From Candidatus Moraniibacteriota bacterium (GTDB taxonomy: Bacteria > Patescibacteriota > Minisyncoccia > Moranbacterales > UBA1568): 15,020 bases of DNA. The number at the start of each line of letters is the position of its first letter. Within the stretch, counting starts at the first letter, position 1. The position numbers and the translations under genes were made by a program. This document shows positions 5,819-13,578 of this stretch, piece after piece. The DNA lies in contig JAGOOJ010000016.1 in the NCBI GenBank assembly GCA_017992575.1, positions 1-15,020 on the forward strand, read 5' to 3'. The notes under the pieces were generated by a model. That model did not search any database. It saw only the letters and a program-made list of their open reading frames with translations, and had not been told where the DNA came from.

Positions 5819-7319
5819 AATGCCTCTTCATATGAAGGGATCAGCGCTTGCCTATGGCTTGGTGATTATGTTCATGGTTTCTATTGTCATGACATCTATC
5901 ATCAGTTTTGTCACGGGGCAGACAAAGTATTCGTTACGAGTCCATGCTCGTGAACAGGCATTTCAGATCGCAGAGTCCGGCATCCATTTTTATCGTTGGT
6001 ATCTGGCACATCAGGTTGAGGGGAGAACGGCACAACAGATTGCTACCTTTTGGAATTCAGGGAATCCCTACGGTGTTGCCACGCCGTATGAAGTGGAATA
6101 TCGTGATCCGAATGGCGGGCCGGTAGGGAGATACAGGTTAGAAGTGACTCCTCCACTGGCAGGTTCTACTGTTGTTATAGTGAGAGCGAGTGGATGGACC
6201 TATAAATATCCTGATGACAAGCGTTTTATTCAAGTGCGTTTTCGCCGTCCTTCTTGGAGTGAAAATGCGGTGTTAGCAAACGACGTTATGCGGTTCGGTT
6301 CCGGTACTGAAGTTTACGGAAAAATTCATTCCAATCAAGGGATACGATTTGACGGCATTGCTCACAATGTTGTTTCAAGCGCGGTTTCTACGTATGATGA
6401 CCCGGATCATAATGGCGCGGTAGAGTTTGGGGTGCATACGCACGTCAATCCTTTGCCAGCTGTTGGGGTCAATGATAGCTTTCGTCCTGCGGAGGCGCTT
6501 CCGAATACCCCAGCTGCTCGGGCAGATGTCTTTATGGCGGGGAGATCATTTCCACTTCCAGTGGTGGATTTTAATGGTGTGTTGGGTGATTTGAGCACGA
6601 TGAAGTCTACAGCACAGAATGGAACGGATAATAGCCGTTATTTTGCGAATTTAAACAATGATGTAGGAAGAAAAATTATTCTCAAAACAAATGGTACGTT
6701 TGATACTTGTCGGGTTGCTTCGGCTAGTCTCACGGGTACCACTCCCACTTACGATATTGCTGGCACGAATGGATACAAGAGGCCAGCGAGTAATACGACG
6801 TGTAATACCTGTAGCGGGACCTGTCTTCAAAATTTCCCTATACCAGACAACGGAATAATTTTTGTGGAAGATAATCTCTGGTTACAAGGGCAGATAAATG
6901 ATAAGAAGGTGACAGTAGTGGCAGCTGACTTAAACGGTGGGTCGGCTCCTTCTGTGTATATCGCCAATGACCTGAGTTATACGACGTATACGGGAGACGA
7001 TATTATTGGTGTTATCGGACAGAACAACATTGAAATACCAAAAACGAGCGATACAAATCTTAGCATTGATGGCGCCCTTCTGGCACAACAGGGTCGGGTA
7101 GGTCGGCCTGACTATGGAACAGCTGATCATAAAGATTCCATCACTATCCATGGCGCTATTGCTACGAATCAACGCTACGGATTTGCTTGGACCAACGGCT
7201 TCCAGAATTGGGGCTATACCGACCGTAATCTCTATTATGATAATAGTCTTCTCTACTATCCGCCACCATATTTTCCCACGGGAACACAGTATGAAATGGA
7301 TCTCTGGCAGGAGCAATAG
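5811..7319 (+). CDS. PilX-like minor pilin / pilus assembly protein with large C-terminal beta domain
   Basis: The 502-aa product begins with a PilX-like N-terminus: KGSALAYGLVIMFMVSIV, a membrane helix, then HAREQAFQIAESGIHFYRWYL, a pattern shared by PilX-type and related proteins. If cleaved after Gly10, mature position +5 is Tyr, not Glu. The C-terminal half (from about 340) reads as a repetitive beta-sheet domain (NLWLQGQINDKKVTVVAADL, DIIGVIGQNNIEI, LSIDGALLAQQGRVG, SITIHGAIATNQ) ending in YYPPPYFPTGTQYEMDLWQE. It carries Cys300, Cys331, Cys334 and Cys338, the last three spaced CxxCxxxC. The ATG at 5811 overlaps the upstream gene by 8 bases; ATGs at 5820 and 5832 are alternatives. It is the last gene before a hairpin and a second promoter. 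Confidence 0.8.
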   Translation: MNKMPLHMKGSALAYGLVIMFMVSIVMTSIISFVTGQTKYSLRVHAREQAFQIAESGIHFYRWYLAHQVEGRTAQQIATFWNSGNPYGVATPYEVEYRDPNGGPVGRYRLEVTPPLAGSTVVIVRASGWTYKYPDDKRFIQVRFRRPSWSENAVLANDVMRFGSGTEVYGKIHSNQGIRFDGIAHNVVSSAVSTYDDPDHNGAVEFGVHTHVNPLPAVGVNDSFRPAEALPNTPAARADVFMAGRSFPLPVVDFNGVLGDLSTMKSTAQNGTDNSRYFANLNNDVGRKIILKTNGTFDTCRVASASLTGTTPTYDIAGTNGYKRPASNTTCNTCSGTCLQNFPIPDNGIIFVEDNLWLQGQINDKKVTVVAADLNGGSAPSVYIANDLSYTTYTGDDIIGVIGQNNIEIPKTSDTNLSIDGALLAQQGRVGRPDYGTADHKDSITIHGAIATNQRYGFAWTNGFQNWGYTDRNLYYDNSLLYYPPPYFPTGTQYEMDLWQEQ

Positions 7320-7337
7320 TGTGCAGGATAGTCGCAT

Positions 7338-7354
7338 CTTTCTATGAGAGAAAG
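7338..7354 (+). other. Small hairpin between the minor-pilin genes and pilM
   Basis: CTTTCT (7338-7343) pairs with AGAAAG (7349-7354) around a 5-nt loop. No T-run follows, so it is not a standard terminator. It could be an mRNA processing or end-protecting structure between the two halves of the locus. Confidence 0.35.
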
Positions 7355-7373
7355 CAGATTTCGTGGGACAAAT

Positions 7374-7383
7374 GTGGTATGAT
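7374..7383 (+). promoter_or_regulatory. Extended -10 promoter for pilMNO
   Basis: TGTGG directly precedes TATGAT (7378-7383). No convincing -35 box is present. The block AAATGTGGTAT also precedes pilC (2448-2458). Transcription would start near 7390, about 15 nt before the ATG at 7405. Confidence 0.5.
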
Positions 7384-7404
7384 GAAAGAGAAATACAAAC
7401 ACAA

Positions 7405-8508
7405 ATGAGAACGATGAATATTTTACAGAAGAAGCTTTTTGACTTGTTTCCGAGTTCTTTTGGACTCGATCTCTCTGACCTTTCCATCAAGGCAGTGTGG
7501 CTTGATCGTTCTGGGGGGCACGATTCAGTAGCCAGCTTTGGATCTGTTCCGATGGCCCTCGGCAATGTTGTCGATGGAGAGATCATGAATGCTGATGCTG
7601 TGAGGAATGCTGTAGAAAATTTACTTCAAAAAGCTGGTCCGAAAAAGATCAAGACTCATCAGGTCATCTGTTCTTTGCCTGAGACCAAGGCCTTTTTACG
7701 AATTATTGCTTTGCCAAAGATGGAAGCAGAGGAAGTAAAAGAGGCCATCAAGTGGGAAATTGAAGCCAATATTCCATTAACACTGGATCAGGTGTACTAT
7801 GATTGGCAGATTCTTGATCTCAATCTGACTCAGGAAAAAGGAAAAATGAGCGTGCTTGTTGTAGCAGTGGCTCGCTCTGTTGTCGATCAGTTTACGGAGG
7901 TTCTGGAAAGCGCTGGTCTGGAAGTGATTGGGCTGGAAACAGAATCTATCGCACAGGCGCGGAGTCTCTTGGCTGAAAAAAATGAAAAGACCACGACTCT
8001 TATTGTGGATATTGGTGACCGTCGGACAAGTTTCCTTGTGGCTATAGGGAGCACGCCTTGTTTTACCTCAAGCGTTCCATTGTCGTCGCAAATGATTACT
8101 GAGGCAATATCGAAATCGTTGCGGATCTCTTTCGATGAAGCAGAAGATATTAAATTGAAGCATGGGATGGGATCTCTCGTGATGAAAAGCCCGGTATTTA
8201 AAGCAGCTGAGCCCGTGCTCGAAAGTATGGCAACAGAAATTGAAAAATCTATTGATTTTTACCTCAATAATCTCAAGTATTCAGAAACGGTTGACGCTAT
8301 CGTGTTGTGTGGGGGAGGCTCGAACATGAATGGGTTTCTCCCGTACATGGCGAAGCGGTTGGGACGTCCGGTGGAATTCGGAAATCCGTGGGTTAATGTG
8401 CGACTGGGTCGGGAGATTCCTCTCATTGATCGGCGTCATTCAGTACAGTATTCGACGGCTATTGGGTTGGCATTAAGGGGTTTGGACGAATATGAAGACT
8501 TTGCTTAA
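7405..8508 (+). CDS. pilM: PilM, actin-like ATPase of the type IV pilus alignment complex
   Basis: The product (367 aa from this start) is a FtsA/actin-fold protein that binds ATP and the cytoplasmic tail of PilN. The phosphate-1 loop is FGLDLSDLSIKAVWLD (residues 19-34), the phosphate-2 loop is LIVDIGDRRTSFLV (about 197-210), and the adenosine-side motif is DAIVLCGGGSNMNG (about 300). The middle stretch (SLPETKAFLRIIALPKMEAEEVKEAIKWEIEANIPL) is typical of the family. The frame opens at a GTG (7363), but that lies upstream of the -10 box; ATG 7405 or 7414 is therefore more likely, and 7405 is given here. Its 3' end overlaps pilN by 17 bases, which supports coupled translation. Confidence 0.93.
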   Translation: MRTMNILQKKLFDLFPSSFGLDLSDLSIKAVWLDRSGGHDSVASFGSVPMALGNVVDGEIMNADAVRNAVENLLQKAGPKKIKTHQVICSLPETKAFLRIIALPKMEAEEVKEAIKWEIEANIPLTLDQVYYDWQILDLNLTQEKGKMSVLVVAVARSVVDQFTEVLESAGLEVIGLETESIAQARSLLAEKNEKTTTLIVDIGDRRTSFLVAIGSTPCFTSSVPLSSQMITEAISKSLRISFDEAEDIKLKHGMGSLVMKSPVFKAAEPVLESMATEIEKSIDFYLNNLKYSETVDAIVLCGGGSNMNGFLPYMAKRLGRPVEFGNPWVNVRLGREIPLIDRRHSVQYSTAIGLALRGLDEYEDFA

Positions 8509-9061
8509 TCTGCTACCGGAAGAGAAAAAGGAGTCCATCCAGGGACGCCTTCGTTCACGTTTTCTTTTATGGCAATTGTTCCTTTTGTTTCTTTTGGAAA
8601 TATTCTATCTGGCAATCCTTATCAGTATTTATCTTATTCTGGATTTTCAGCTTCAGAGTCTCAACGCTATAACAGAGAATACGGCTTTTGTTTCACAAAA
8701 CGAAGCGACGAGGTTGAATACGTACGAGCAGAAGTTTCGTGATACGAATAGAATGGTGGATGTGGTGAGTAAGATTGATCATTCCCATCTGTATTTTTCT
8801 CAGGTATTTGTTCTTCTTGACCCGCTACTTCCAGACGGTATCATTGTGACGAGTCTTGTTACGAAAGAATATACAGTTTCACTTCTGGGAAAGGCGACCA
8901 CTCGTGATCAGCTCCTTCAGTTTGACGAGCGATTGAAGGCTACTGGAAAATGTATTAGCAATGTTACTGTTCCCATTCAGAATCTTTTTTCGCAAGAGAA
9001 TATTGATTTTCAGGTTAATTTTACTCTGGCGCCTGAGTGTTTAAGAAAGGAAGTATTATGA
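8492..9061 (+). CDS. pilN: PilN, bitopic inner-membrane protein of the pilus alignment complex
   Basis: The 189-aa product opens with MKTLLNLLPEEKK, the short (I/L)NLLP-type cytoplasmic motif by which PilN docks into PilM. A membrane helix follows at about 26-50, then a coiled-coil-like stretch and a small alpha/beta domain with the PilN pattern FSQVFVLLDPLLPDGIIVTSL (101-121). The length agrees with the family. It overlaps pilM by 17 bases and its TGA stop shares the ATGA with the pilO start, so pilM, pilN and pilO form a tightly coupled block. Sequence similarity outside the motif is low, as is usual for PilN; order in the operon adds much of the certainty. Confidence 0.88.
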   Translation: MKTLLNLLPEEKKESIQGRLRSRFLLWQLFLLFLLEIFYLAILISIYLILDFQLQSLNAITENTAFVSQNEATRLNTYEQKFRDTNRMVDVVSKIDHSHLYFSQVFVLLDPLLPDGIIVTSLVTKEYTVSLLGKATTRDQLLQFDERLKATGKCISNVTVPIQNLFSQENIDFQVNFTLAPECLRKEVL

Positions 9062-9819
9062 AAGATTTTCTCAAAAAATACCGATGGACGTTTCCTTTTG
9101 TTGTAACGATTGCCCTTTTCTCGGGCATTGGTCTTTTAGCTTGGTTTGGGATTCTGCCGTTCCAGAAGTATATTACAGAGAAAGCAGATAGTATCCAGGA
9201 ATATTATGCGACTCGGGAAAACAGGGAGCGACAGATCAGTAACCTTCCTGATTTGCAGAATCAGTTTGAAAATATTGAGGGAGAGGAAGAGATTTTGGCG
9301 ATACTGCTTACTGAAAAGAGTATTGTTGATTTTGTTCAAACATTGGAGCGTTTGGCCAAGGATACGGGGGTACATGTACTCATTCGTTCAAAGAGTGGAG
9401 AAATTATAGAGGAGAAAAAACAAAAAAAGGCTTCTACGAAGACGGCCGTAGTTGCTCCTGATGAGGAAACTGTCGTGAAACCGGTAGGAAAGACCACTCC
9501 AACTATCCTTGATTCTGTTCCTTTTGACCGTTATCTCCATGTGGAAGTAGTGGTGAAAGGTGAATACCAAACCATAGTAACATTTCTTCATAAGATGGAA
9601 ACGCTTCCTATCGCACTCGATGTGGTGGGTATGAATATGAAAGTGCGTGATTTGGAAGCTGAAGCCATAGCGGTACCGAACAACCCAGGGAGGAACCCCT
9701 TCTTACTCTTTTCCCAAGGCGAGACTCTTCCTGAGAATGTGGATCAGGAAGGTTCTTTAGAAAAAGCCCCTGGAAATCTTGAGGCTTCTTTCGATACGGT
9801 AGTGTATCTTGATAAATAA
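9058..9819 (+). CDS. pilO: PilO, bitopic inner-membrane partner of PilN
   Basis: The product (253 aa from this start) has a short basic N-terminus (MKDFLKKYRWTF), one membrane helix at about 12-34 and a coiled-coil region (about 40-85) with an acidic run, followed by the periplasmic fold. A lysine-rich, Thr/Val linker lies at about 118-145. PilO pairs with PilN to link the platform to the rest of the machine. The ATG at 9058 is chosen because AAGGAAG lies just upstream and it overlaps the pilN stop as ATGA; the frame also opens at 9037, but that lies inside pilN without such support. The linker is longer than in textbook PilO, a minor oddity. Confidence 0.85.
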   Translation: MKDFLKKYRWTFPFVVTIALFSGIGLLAWFGILPFQKYITEKADSIQEYYATRENRERQISNLPDLQNQFENIEGEEEILAILLTEKSIVDFVQTLERLAKDTGVHVLIRSKSGEIIEEKKQKKASTKTAVVAPDEETVVKPVGKTTPTILDSVPFDRYLHVEVVVKGEYQTIVTFLHKMETLPIALDVVGMNMKVRDLEAEAIAVPNNPGRNPFLLFSQGETLPENVDQEGSLEKAPGNLEASFDTVVYLDK

Positions 9820-9826
9820 ACCTACT

Positions 9827-10153
9827 ATGTTCGGAATTGATTTCAAAAAATTGAAGCGTTCTTTCTCTCTCAAGCGAGGCATGTTTTTTTGGTACCAGCA
9901 CTATAAAAGCCTGTTCTTTTTCGGGTTCATTGCGGTACTGGGGCTGGGCGGATTTCTTTGGTATAAAAATTTGTATCAGTATCACTGGAGTGAAGAACAA
10001 AAAAAAGAATTTATTTCGATACACTTTAAGGCAACCAACTTCAAAGAGAAGGCCTTTCAGGAACTGGTGGCTGATTTGCGAGATCGAGCCAAGCGCTTTG
10101 AGGAGCCGGTACCACTCCGCCGTGACCTTTTTTCTGGCGATACGCTACAGTAG
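9827..10153 (+). CDS. Unrecognised single-TM protein following pilO, 108 aa
   Basis: I do not recognise a family. From the ATG at 9827 the protein has a basic cytoplasmic start (MFGIDFKKLKRSFSLKRG), one membrane helix at about 30-50 (SLFFFGFIAVLGLGGFLWY) and a charged tail of about 55 residues (HWSEEQKKEF..., ELVADLRDRAKRFEEP), predicted helical. The frame opens at a TTG (9809) inside the pilO end, but the ATG 7 bases after the pilO stop is more likely. It occupies the place of pilP in classic pilMNOP operons, yet has no lipobox and no PilP-type beta domain, so it is not called PilP. A role as a small extra component of the alignment complex is inferred from position only. Confidence 0.75.
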   Translation: MFGIDFKKLKRSFSLKRGMFFWYQHYKSLFFFGFIAVLGLGGFLWYKNLYQYHWSEEQKKEFISIHFKATNFKEKAFQELVADLRDRAKRFEEPVPLRRDLFSGDTLQ

Positions 10154-10162
10154 CATCTTTCA

Positions 10163-10191
10163 TTGACGTCTTATCTGTTCTGTGGTACAGT
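10163..10191 (+). promoter_or_regulatory. Sigma-70 promoter for rlmN, near-leaderless
   Basis: TTGACG (10163-10168), a 17-nt spacer ending in TGTGG, and TACAGT (10186-10191). The ATG is at 10201, so the transcript would carry at most about 3 nt before the start codon. No Shine-Dalgarno is present. It begins 10 bases after the stop of the pilus locus; no terminator is visible between. Confidence 0.75.
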
Positions 10192-10200
10192 AGTCAGGTT

Positions 10201-11256
10201 ATGGCGCTATTTTCACGAACAGAAAAATTCAAAAATCTTTTCCCTCAGGCCCCATCATTTCGATTGAAACAATTGGAAGAGGCTTTGTTTTCGCCTGCCT
10301 TTCAGGGCTTTGCTGACGTTTCTACGATTCCGCTTTCGATGCGGGAAGTGGTCGTCAAAGAACTAGCTTGGTTTTCGATTACGGAGGTGCAGGTGTTTGA
10401 AAGTGTGAAAAAAGATACGTTCAAAGCAGTGGTAGAGACGGTTGATGGGAAACGAGTGGAGACTGTCCTTATGAAGAATGCTCGCAATCAGTGGACGGTT
10501 TGTGTTTCTTCACAGGTCGGTTGTGCTATGGCCTGTACGTTCTGTGCCACTGGGACGATGGGGTTTACTCGTAATCTTTCTTCTGACGAAATCATCGATC
10601 AGGTGCGATTCTGGAATCAATTTTTGGAGAAGCGTCCGGAACTGGAACGTCGGATAAGCAACGTGGTATTTATGGGTATGGGGGAGCCGTTGGCTAACTA
10701 TGATAACGTTAAAGAGACACTGCGTTTACTTCTGACATATACGGATATTGGTATGACTCGGATAACCGTTTCAACGGTGGGACTCCTTCCGATGCTTGAT
10801 AAAGTTTTGCAGGATGAATCGTGGCCAGCGGTCCGCCTCGCTGTTTCACTCCATAGTGCTGATTCGGAGACTCGGAAAAATATTATGCCGAGTTCCTATG
10901 ATGGTTTTCTTGATACGTTAGTTGAGTGGACAGAGAAGTATTTTGAAAAGTTTGAGAGTCGGCGTCGTCATCTGACGTTTGAATATGTCATGCTTTCAAA
11001 AATAAATGATACCGAAGACCATGCTAAGGCGCTCATTCGATTTGCCAAGCGGGTTGGCAAGGTCCGTATCAACCTGATCCCGTATAACTTTACGGGGAGC
11101 GTTTACAGAGACAGTCTGCCGGGAGATTTCATGCGGTTTCAGAAGCAACTGGAAGATGCTGGAGTAGTCGTGACTCGGCGTCGCACCATGGGTGATGATA
11201 TTGCTGCTGCCTGCGGTCAGTTGGTCGTAGAGAAAAATACAGTAACCAAGGAGTAG
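10201..11256 (+). CDS. rlmN: RlmN, dual-specificity 23S rRNA/tRNA adenine-C2 methyltransferase
   Basis: The 351-aa radical SAM enzyme methylates C2 of A2503 in 23S rRNA and A37 in certain tRNAs. The cluster motif CxxxCxxC is Cys108, Cys112, Cys115 (VGCAMACTFCATGTMGF). The two other cysteines needed for the methyl-transfer chemistry are in place: Cys101 (VCVSSQ) and Cys338 (AAACGQL). Other family blocks are VVFMGMGEPLANYDNV, RITVSTVGLLPML, LAVSLHSAD and INLIPYN. Length is typical. The last two sense codons (AAG GAG) double as the Shine-Dalgarno of the next gene, so rlmN and the CapA-like gene are co-transcribed and translation is probably linked. The start is the ATG right after the promoter. 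Confidence 0.96.
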   Translation: MALFSRTEKFKNLFPQAPSFRLKQLEEALFSPAFQGFADVSTIPLSMREVVVKELAWFSITEVQVFESVKKDTFKAVVETVDGKRVETVLMKNARNQWTVCVSSQVGCAMACTFCATGTMGFTRNLSSDEIIDQVRFWNQFLEKRPELERRISNVVFMGMGEPLANYDNVKETLRLLLTYTDIGMTRITVSTVGLLPMLDKVLQDESWPAVRLAVSLHSADSETRKNIMPSSYDGFLDTLVEWTEKYFEKFESRRRHLTFEYVMLSKINDTEDHAKALIRFAKRVGKVRINLIPYNFTGSVYRDSLPGDFMRFQKQLEDAGVVVTRRRTMGDDIAAACGQLVVEKNTVTKE

Positions 11257-11257
11257 T

Positions 11258-12256
11258 ATGTTTTCAAAATTCGGATATATTCTTATCGGGTGCGCACTCC
11301 TCCTTCTTGGTGGGAGTTTTTTTCTGAAAGAATCTCCGGAACAGAAGAGTCTGTCTCTTGGAAGTGGAGGATCAGTCAGTACGAATGAAGTACAAAAGGA
11401 AGTTCTTCCTTCGGATGAAAAAAAGAATCCGATTGTGATTCTTTTTGGGGGAGATATGATGTTTGATCGTTATATCAGGACAGTGATGAGGAAGCATGGT
11501 GACTTCTTTCCCTTGGAATCACTGCGAGGCATACTGTCTCAAGCGGATATGGTAGTAGCCAACTTGGAAGGGCCGGTGACGGAAAACGTCTCGCTCAGTG
11601 AAACGAGTGTTATCGGAGCCCGTGAGAATTATTTTTTTACCTTTGATCCGGTGGTGGCCACCGTGCTTCGGGATTTCCATATTAGAGTGGTCAATATCGG
11701 CAACAATCACATTCTGAATTTCAAAGAAGAGGGGGTGGAGGAGACAAAAAAATTTCTGAAAGAAGAAGGGATTGGGTATTTTGGATCACCACTCCCTTCG
11801 GATGATCGGTTCTTGATAAAAGAAATACAAGGAGTGAAGGTGGCGTTGGTGAATTATAACCAGTTCGTGTGGCAGGGGAAAGAAAAGGCATTTCATGATA
11901 TTGAGATAGCCAAAACGTTGGCGGAGGTCGTCATTCTCTATGCTCACTGGGGAACCGAATATGTTGCTGTCCTTCCCAAAACCAAAGTACTGGCCCACGA
12001 GTTTGTCGATGCGGGCGTCGATTTGATCATTGGTTCACATCCTCATGTGGTACAGGAGAAAGAGGTCTATCAGGGGAAAACGATCTACTATTCTTTGGGG
12101 AATATGGTCTTTGATCAGTATTTCAGTCAGGACACGATGACCGGTCTTTTGGTGCAGGCGTCCCTTGATCCAGCCTTACGGACTTTTACGTTTGAAGAAA
12201 TACCGATTCTGCTCAAGAATACGGGGGAGACAGTGCTGGCACAGCAGGGAGAGTAA
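11258..12256 (+). CDS. CapA-like (PGA_cap) metallophosphatase-fold protein, membrane-anchored
   Basis: The 332-aa product has an N-terminal anchor (about 5-23), a Ser/Gly/Glu-rich linker to about 57, and a CapA/PGA_cap domain facing the outside. Family blocks are ILFGGDMMFDR (61-71), VVANLEGPVT, IGNNHILNF, VVILYAHWGTEY, LIIGSHPHVVQEKEVYQG and IYYSLGNMVFDQ. The usual NNHxxD block has Asn (NNHILNF) in place of Asp. The domain was named for poly-gamma-glutamate capsule synthesis, but the substrate here is unknown. An LIGC lipobox-like run occurs at 9-12, though the hydrophobic stretch before it is too short for a convincing lipoprotein signal. AAGGAG at 11248-11253 sits 4 bases before the ATG, overlapping the rlmN end. 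Confidence 0.9.
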   Translation: MFSKFGYILIGCALLLLGGSFFLKESPEQKSLSLGSGGSVSTNEVQKEVLPSDEKKNPIVILFGGDMMFDRYIRTVMRKHGDFFPLESLRGILSQADMVVANLEGPVTENVSLSETSVIGARENYFFTFDPVVATVLRDFHIRVVNIGNNHILNFKEEGVEETKKFLKEEGIGYFGSPLPSDDRFLIKEIQGVKVALVNYNQFVWQGKEKAFHDIEIAKTLAEVVILYAHWGTEYVAVLPKTKVLAHEFVDAGVDLIIGSHPHVVQEKEVYQGKTIYYSLGNMVFDQYFSQDTMTGLLVQASLDPALRTFTFEEIPILLKNTGETVLAQQGE

Positions 12257-12259
12257 GCA

Positions 12260-12288
12260 TTGATTTTTTTGTTCGGACGGCGTACACT
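12260..12288 (+). promoter_or_regulatory. Sigma-70 promoter for miaB, leaderless
   Basis: TTGATT (12260-12265), a 17-nt spacer and TACACT (12283-12288). The ATG at 12295 is 7 nt past the -10, exactly where RNA polymerase normally starts, and no Shine-Dalgarno precedes it. The promoter begins 4 bases after the previous stop codon. Confidence 0.75.
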
Positions 12289-12294
12289 GTGTGA

Positions 12295-13452
12295 ATGTTT
12301 ATGTCAGAAAAATTTTTCATAAAAACATTTGGGTGTCAGCAAAATGTGGCTGATTCGGAACGGATTGAGAGTTTCTACGTCTCACGTGGGTTTGTACGTG
12401 CTGAAGCCTTGGAGGAGGCGGATATTTTGATTTTGAATACCTGTGTCATCCGTGATAAAGCAGAGGAGCGGGTGTACGGTATGGTACGGAGCTTGACGGA
12501 GCGTCTCGGTGACCGCTCACCACGAATTGTCGTGACGGGCTGTCTCATCGGGGCTGCGGCACGGGAGCCCTCGGGGAGAATGATGAAGCGTCTCACTAGC
12601 CGTCTTCCGGATGCGGAATTTTTGCCGATGGAAGATGTGGGATTTGAACATGTCCCGGTGCGAGCGAGCGGGAAGTCGGCGTCGATTGTCATTTCTAACG
12701 GTTGTAATAATTTTTGCGCTTTTTGTATTGTTCCTTTTTCGAGAGGGAAAGAGCGTTCGCGGCCATTTGCCGATATTGTAGACGAAGCGAAGCAGGCGGT
12801 GGCACAGGGGTACGAAGAAGTAGTGTTGCTCGGACAGAATGTGAATTCCTACGGAGCTGATTTTTTGTGGGAGAAACTAAAAGAAGAAGACACTTATGAA
12901 TTGCCGGATGGTGACAAGGTCAAGCCAATCATGGTGAAGCATTTGAATCGTCATCGTATTCCAACACTCTTCCCATACCTTCTTGAAAGCGTTGCCAAAA
13001 TTTCTGGACTGAAAAAAGTATCCTTCATTTCATCTAACCCGTGGGACTTTTCTGAGGAGCTCATCGATGTCATTGCAGGGCATAAAAATATCGATCGTCT
13101 CCTTCATTTACCGGTGCAGTCGGGAAGTAATGACATTCTCAAAAAGATGAATCGTTGGTATACGAGGGAAGAATACCTCGAGCTCATCGATCGTATCTGG
13201 ACCAAGATTCCCGAAATGACCTTTACGACCGATATTATTGTGGGGTTTCCTGGTGAAACACGGAAAGATTTCGAGGATTCTATTGATCTCGTGAAGCGAG
13301 TAAATTTTGCCAAAACATTTATTGCCTGGTATTCACCCCGTCCCGGAACGAGTGCCACCAAAGGTATGGTGGACGATATTTCGATCGAAGAAAAACAGGG
13401 TCGTTTTCATGAACTCGACGCCGTGGCGTTTAAAGGGAAAAAGCGAGAGTGA
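12295..13452 (+). CDS. miaB: MiaB-type tRNA methylthiotransferase lacking the TRAM domain
   Basis: The product (385 aa) is a methylthiotransferase of the MiaB/MtaB class, a radical SAM enzyme with two iron-sulfur clusters that adds 2-methylthio groups to tRNA A37. The N-terminal UPF0004 domain carries Cys14 (KTFGCQQNVADSERI), Cys50 (LNTCVIRDKAEERVYG) and Cys83 (VTGCL); the radical SAM cluster is Cys137, Cys141, Cys144 (NGCNNFCAFCIVPFSRG). The blocks LLGQNVNSYG, HLPVQSGSND, DIIVGFPGET and RPGTSA favour MiaB over RimO or MtaB. The protein stops at ELDAVAFKGKKRE, where family members continue with a TRAM RNA-binding domain of about 60 residues; no continuation is visible in any frame downstream. 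A second ATG (Met3) is available, but the first fits the transcription start. Confidence 0.92.
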   Translation: MFMSEKFFIKTFGCQQNVADSERIESFYVSRGFVRAEALEEADILILNTCVIRDKAEERVYGMVRSLTERLGDRSPRIVVTGCLIGAAAREPSGRMMKRLTSRLPDAEFLPMEDVGFEHVPVRASGKSASIVISNGCNNFCAFCIVPFSRGKERSRPFADIVDEAKQAVAQGYEEVVLLGQNVNSYGADFLWEKLKEEDTYELPDGDKVKPIMVKHLNRHRIPTLFPYLLESVAKISGLKKVSFISSNPWDFSEELIDVIAGHKNIDRLLHLPVQSGSNDILKKMNRWYTREEYLELIDRIWTKIPEMTFTTDIIVGFPGETRKDFEDSIDLVKRVNFAKTFIAWYSPRPGTSATKGMVDDISIEEKQGRFHELDAVAFKGKKRE

Positions 13453-13499
13453 AAAATAAAAAAAAAGGCTCTATAGAGCTATAAATAAGGCATATACCC

Positions 13500-13528
13500 T
13501 TGACGACTGGTGTTTTTGGGTGTATAAT
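13500..13528 (+). promoter_or_regulatory. Near-perfect sigma-70 promoter of the small-protein operon
   Basis: TTGACG (13500-13505), a 17-nt spacer and TATAAT (13523-13528): 11 of 12 consensus bases, the best promoter in the window. Transcription should start near 13535, about 45 nt before the first small ORF. Confidence 0.9.
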
Positions 13529-13578
13529 GGCACCAAGTAGTCGCCACGGGGGTGATTGCAGTGTTTTTGGAGATTGCC

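Noticed and set aside
7363..7404. GTG start for pilM 14 codons upstream
   Set aside because: It would begin before the -10 box of the pilM promoter; the ATG at 7405 or 7414 fits better.
6930..7586. Minus-strand open frame of 218 codons
   Set aside because: It lies antisense to the PilX-like gene and the start of pilM, both of which have clear family motifs; no promoter or ribosome site on that strand.
9827..10153. PilP assignment for the gene after pilO
   Set aside because: There is no lipobox and no PilP-type beta domain; only its position matches.
13466..13480. Terminator after miaB (GCTCTATAGAGC palindrome)
   Set aside because: The perfect palindrome leaves almost no loop and has an A-run on the upstream side rather than T on the plus strand; no minus-strand gene ends here.
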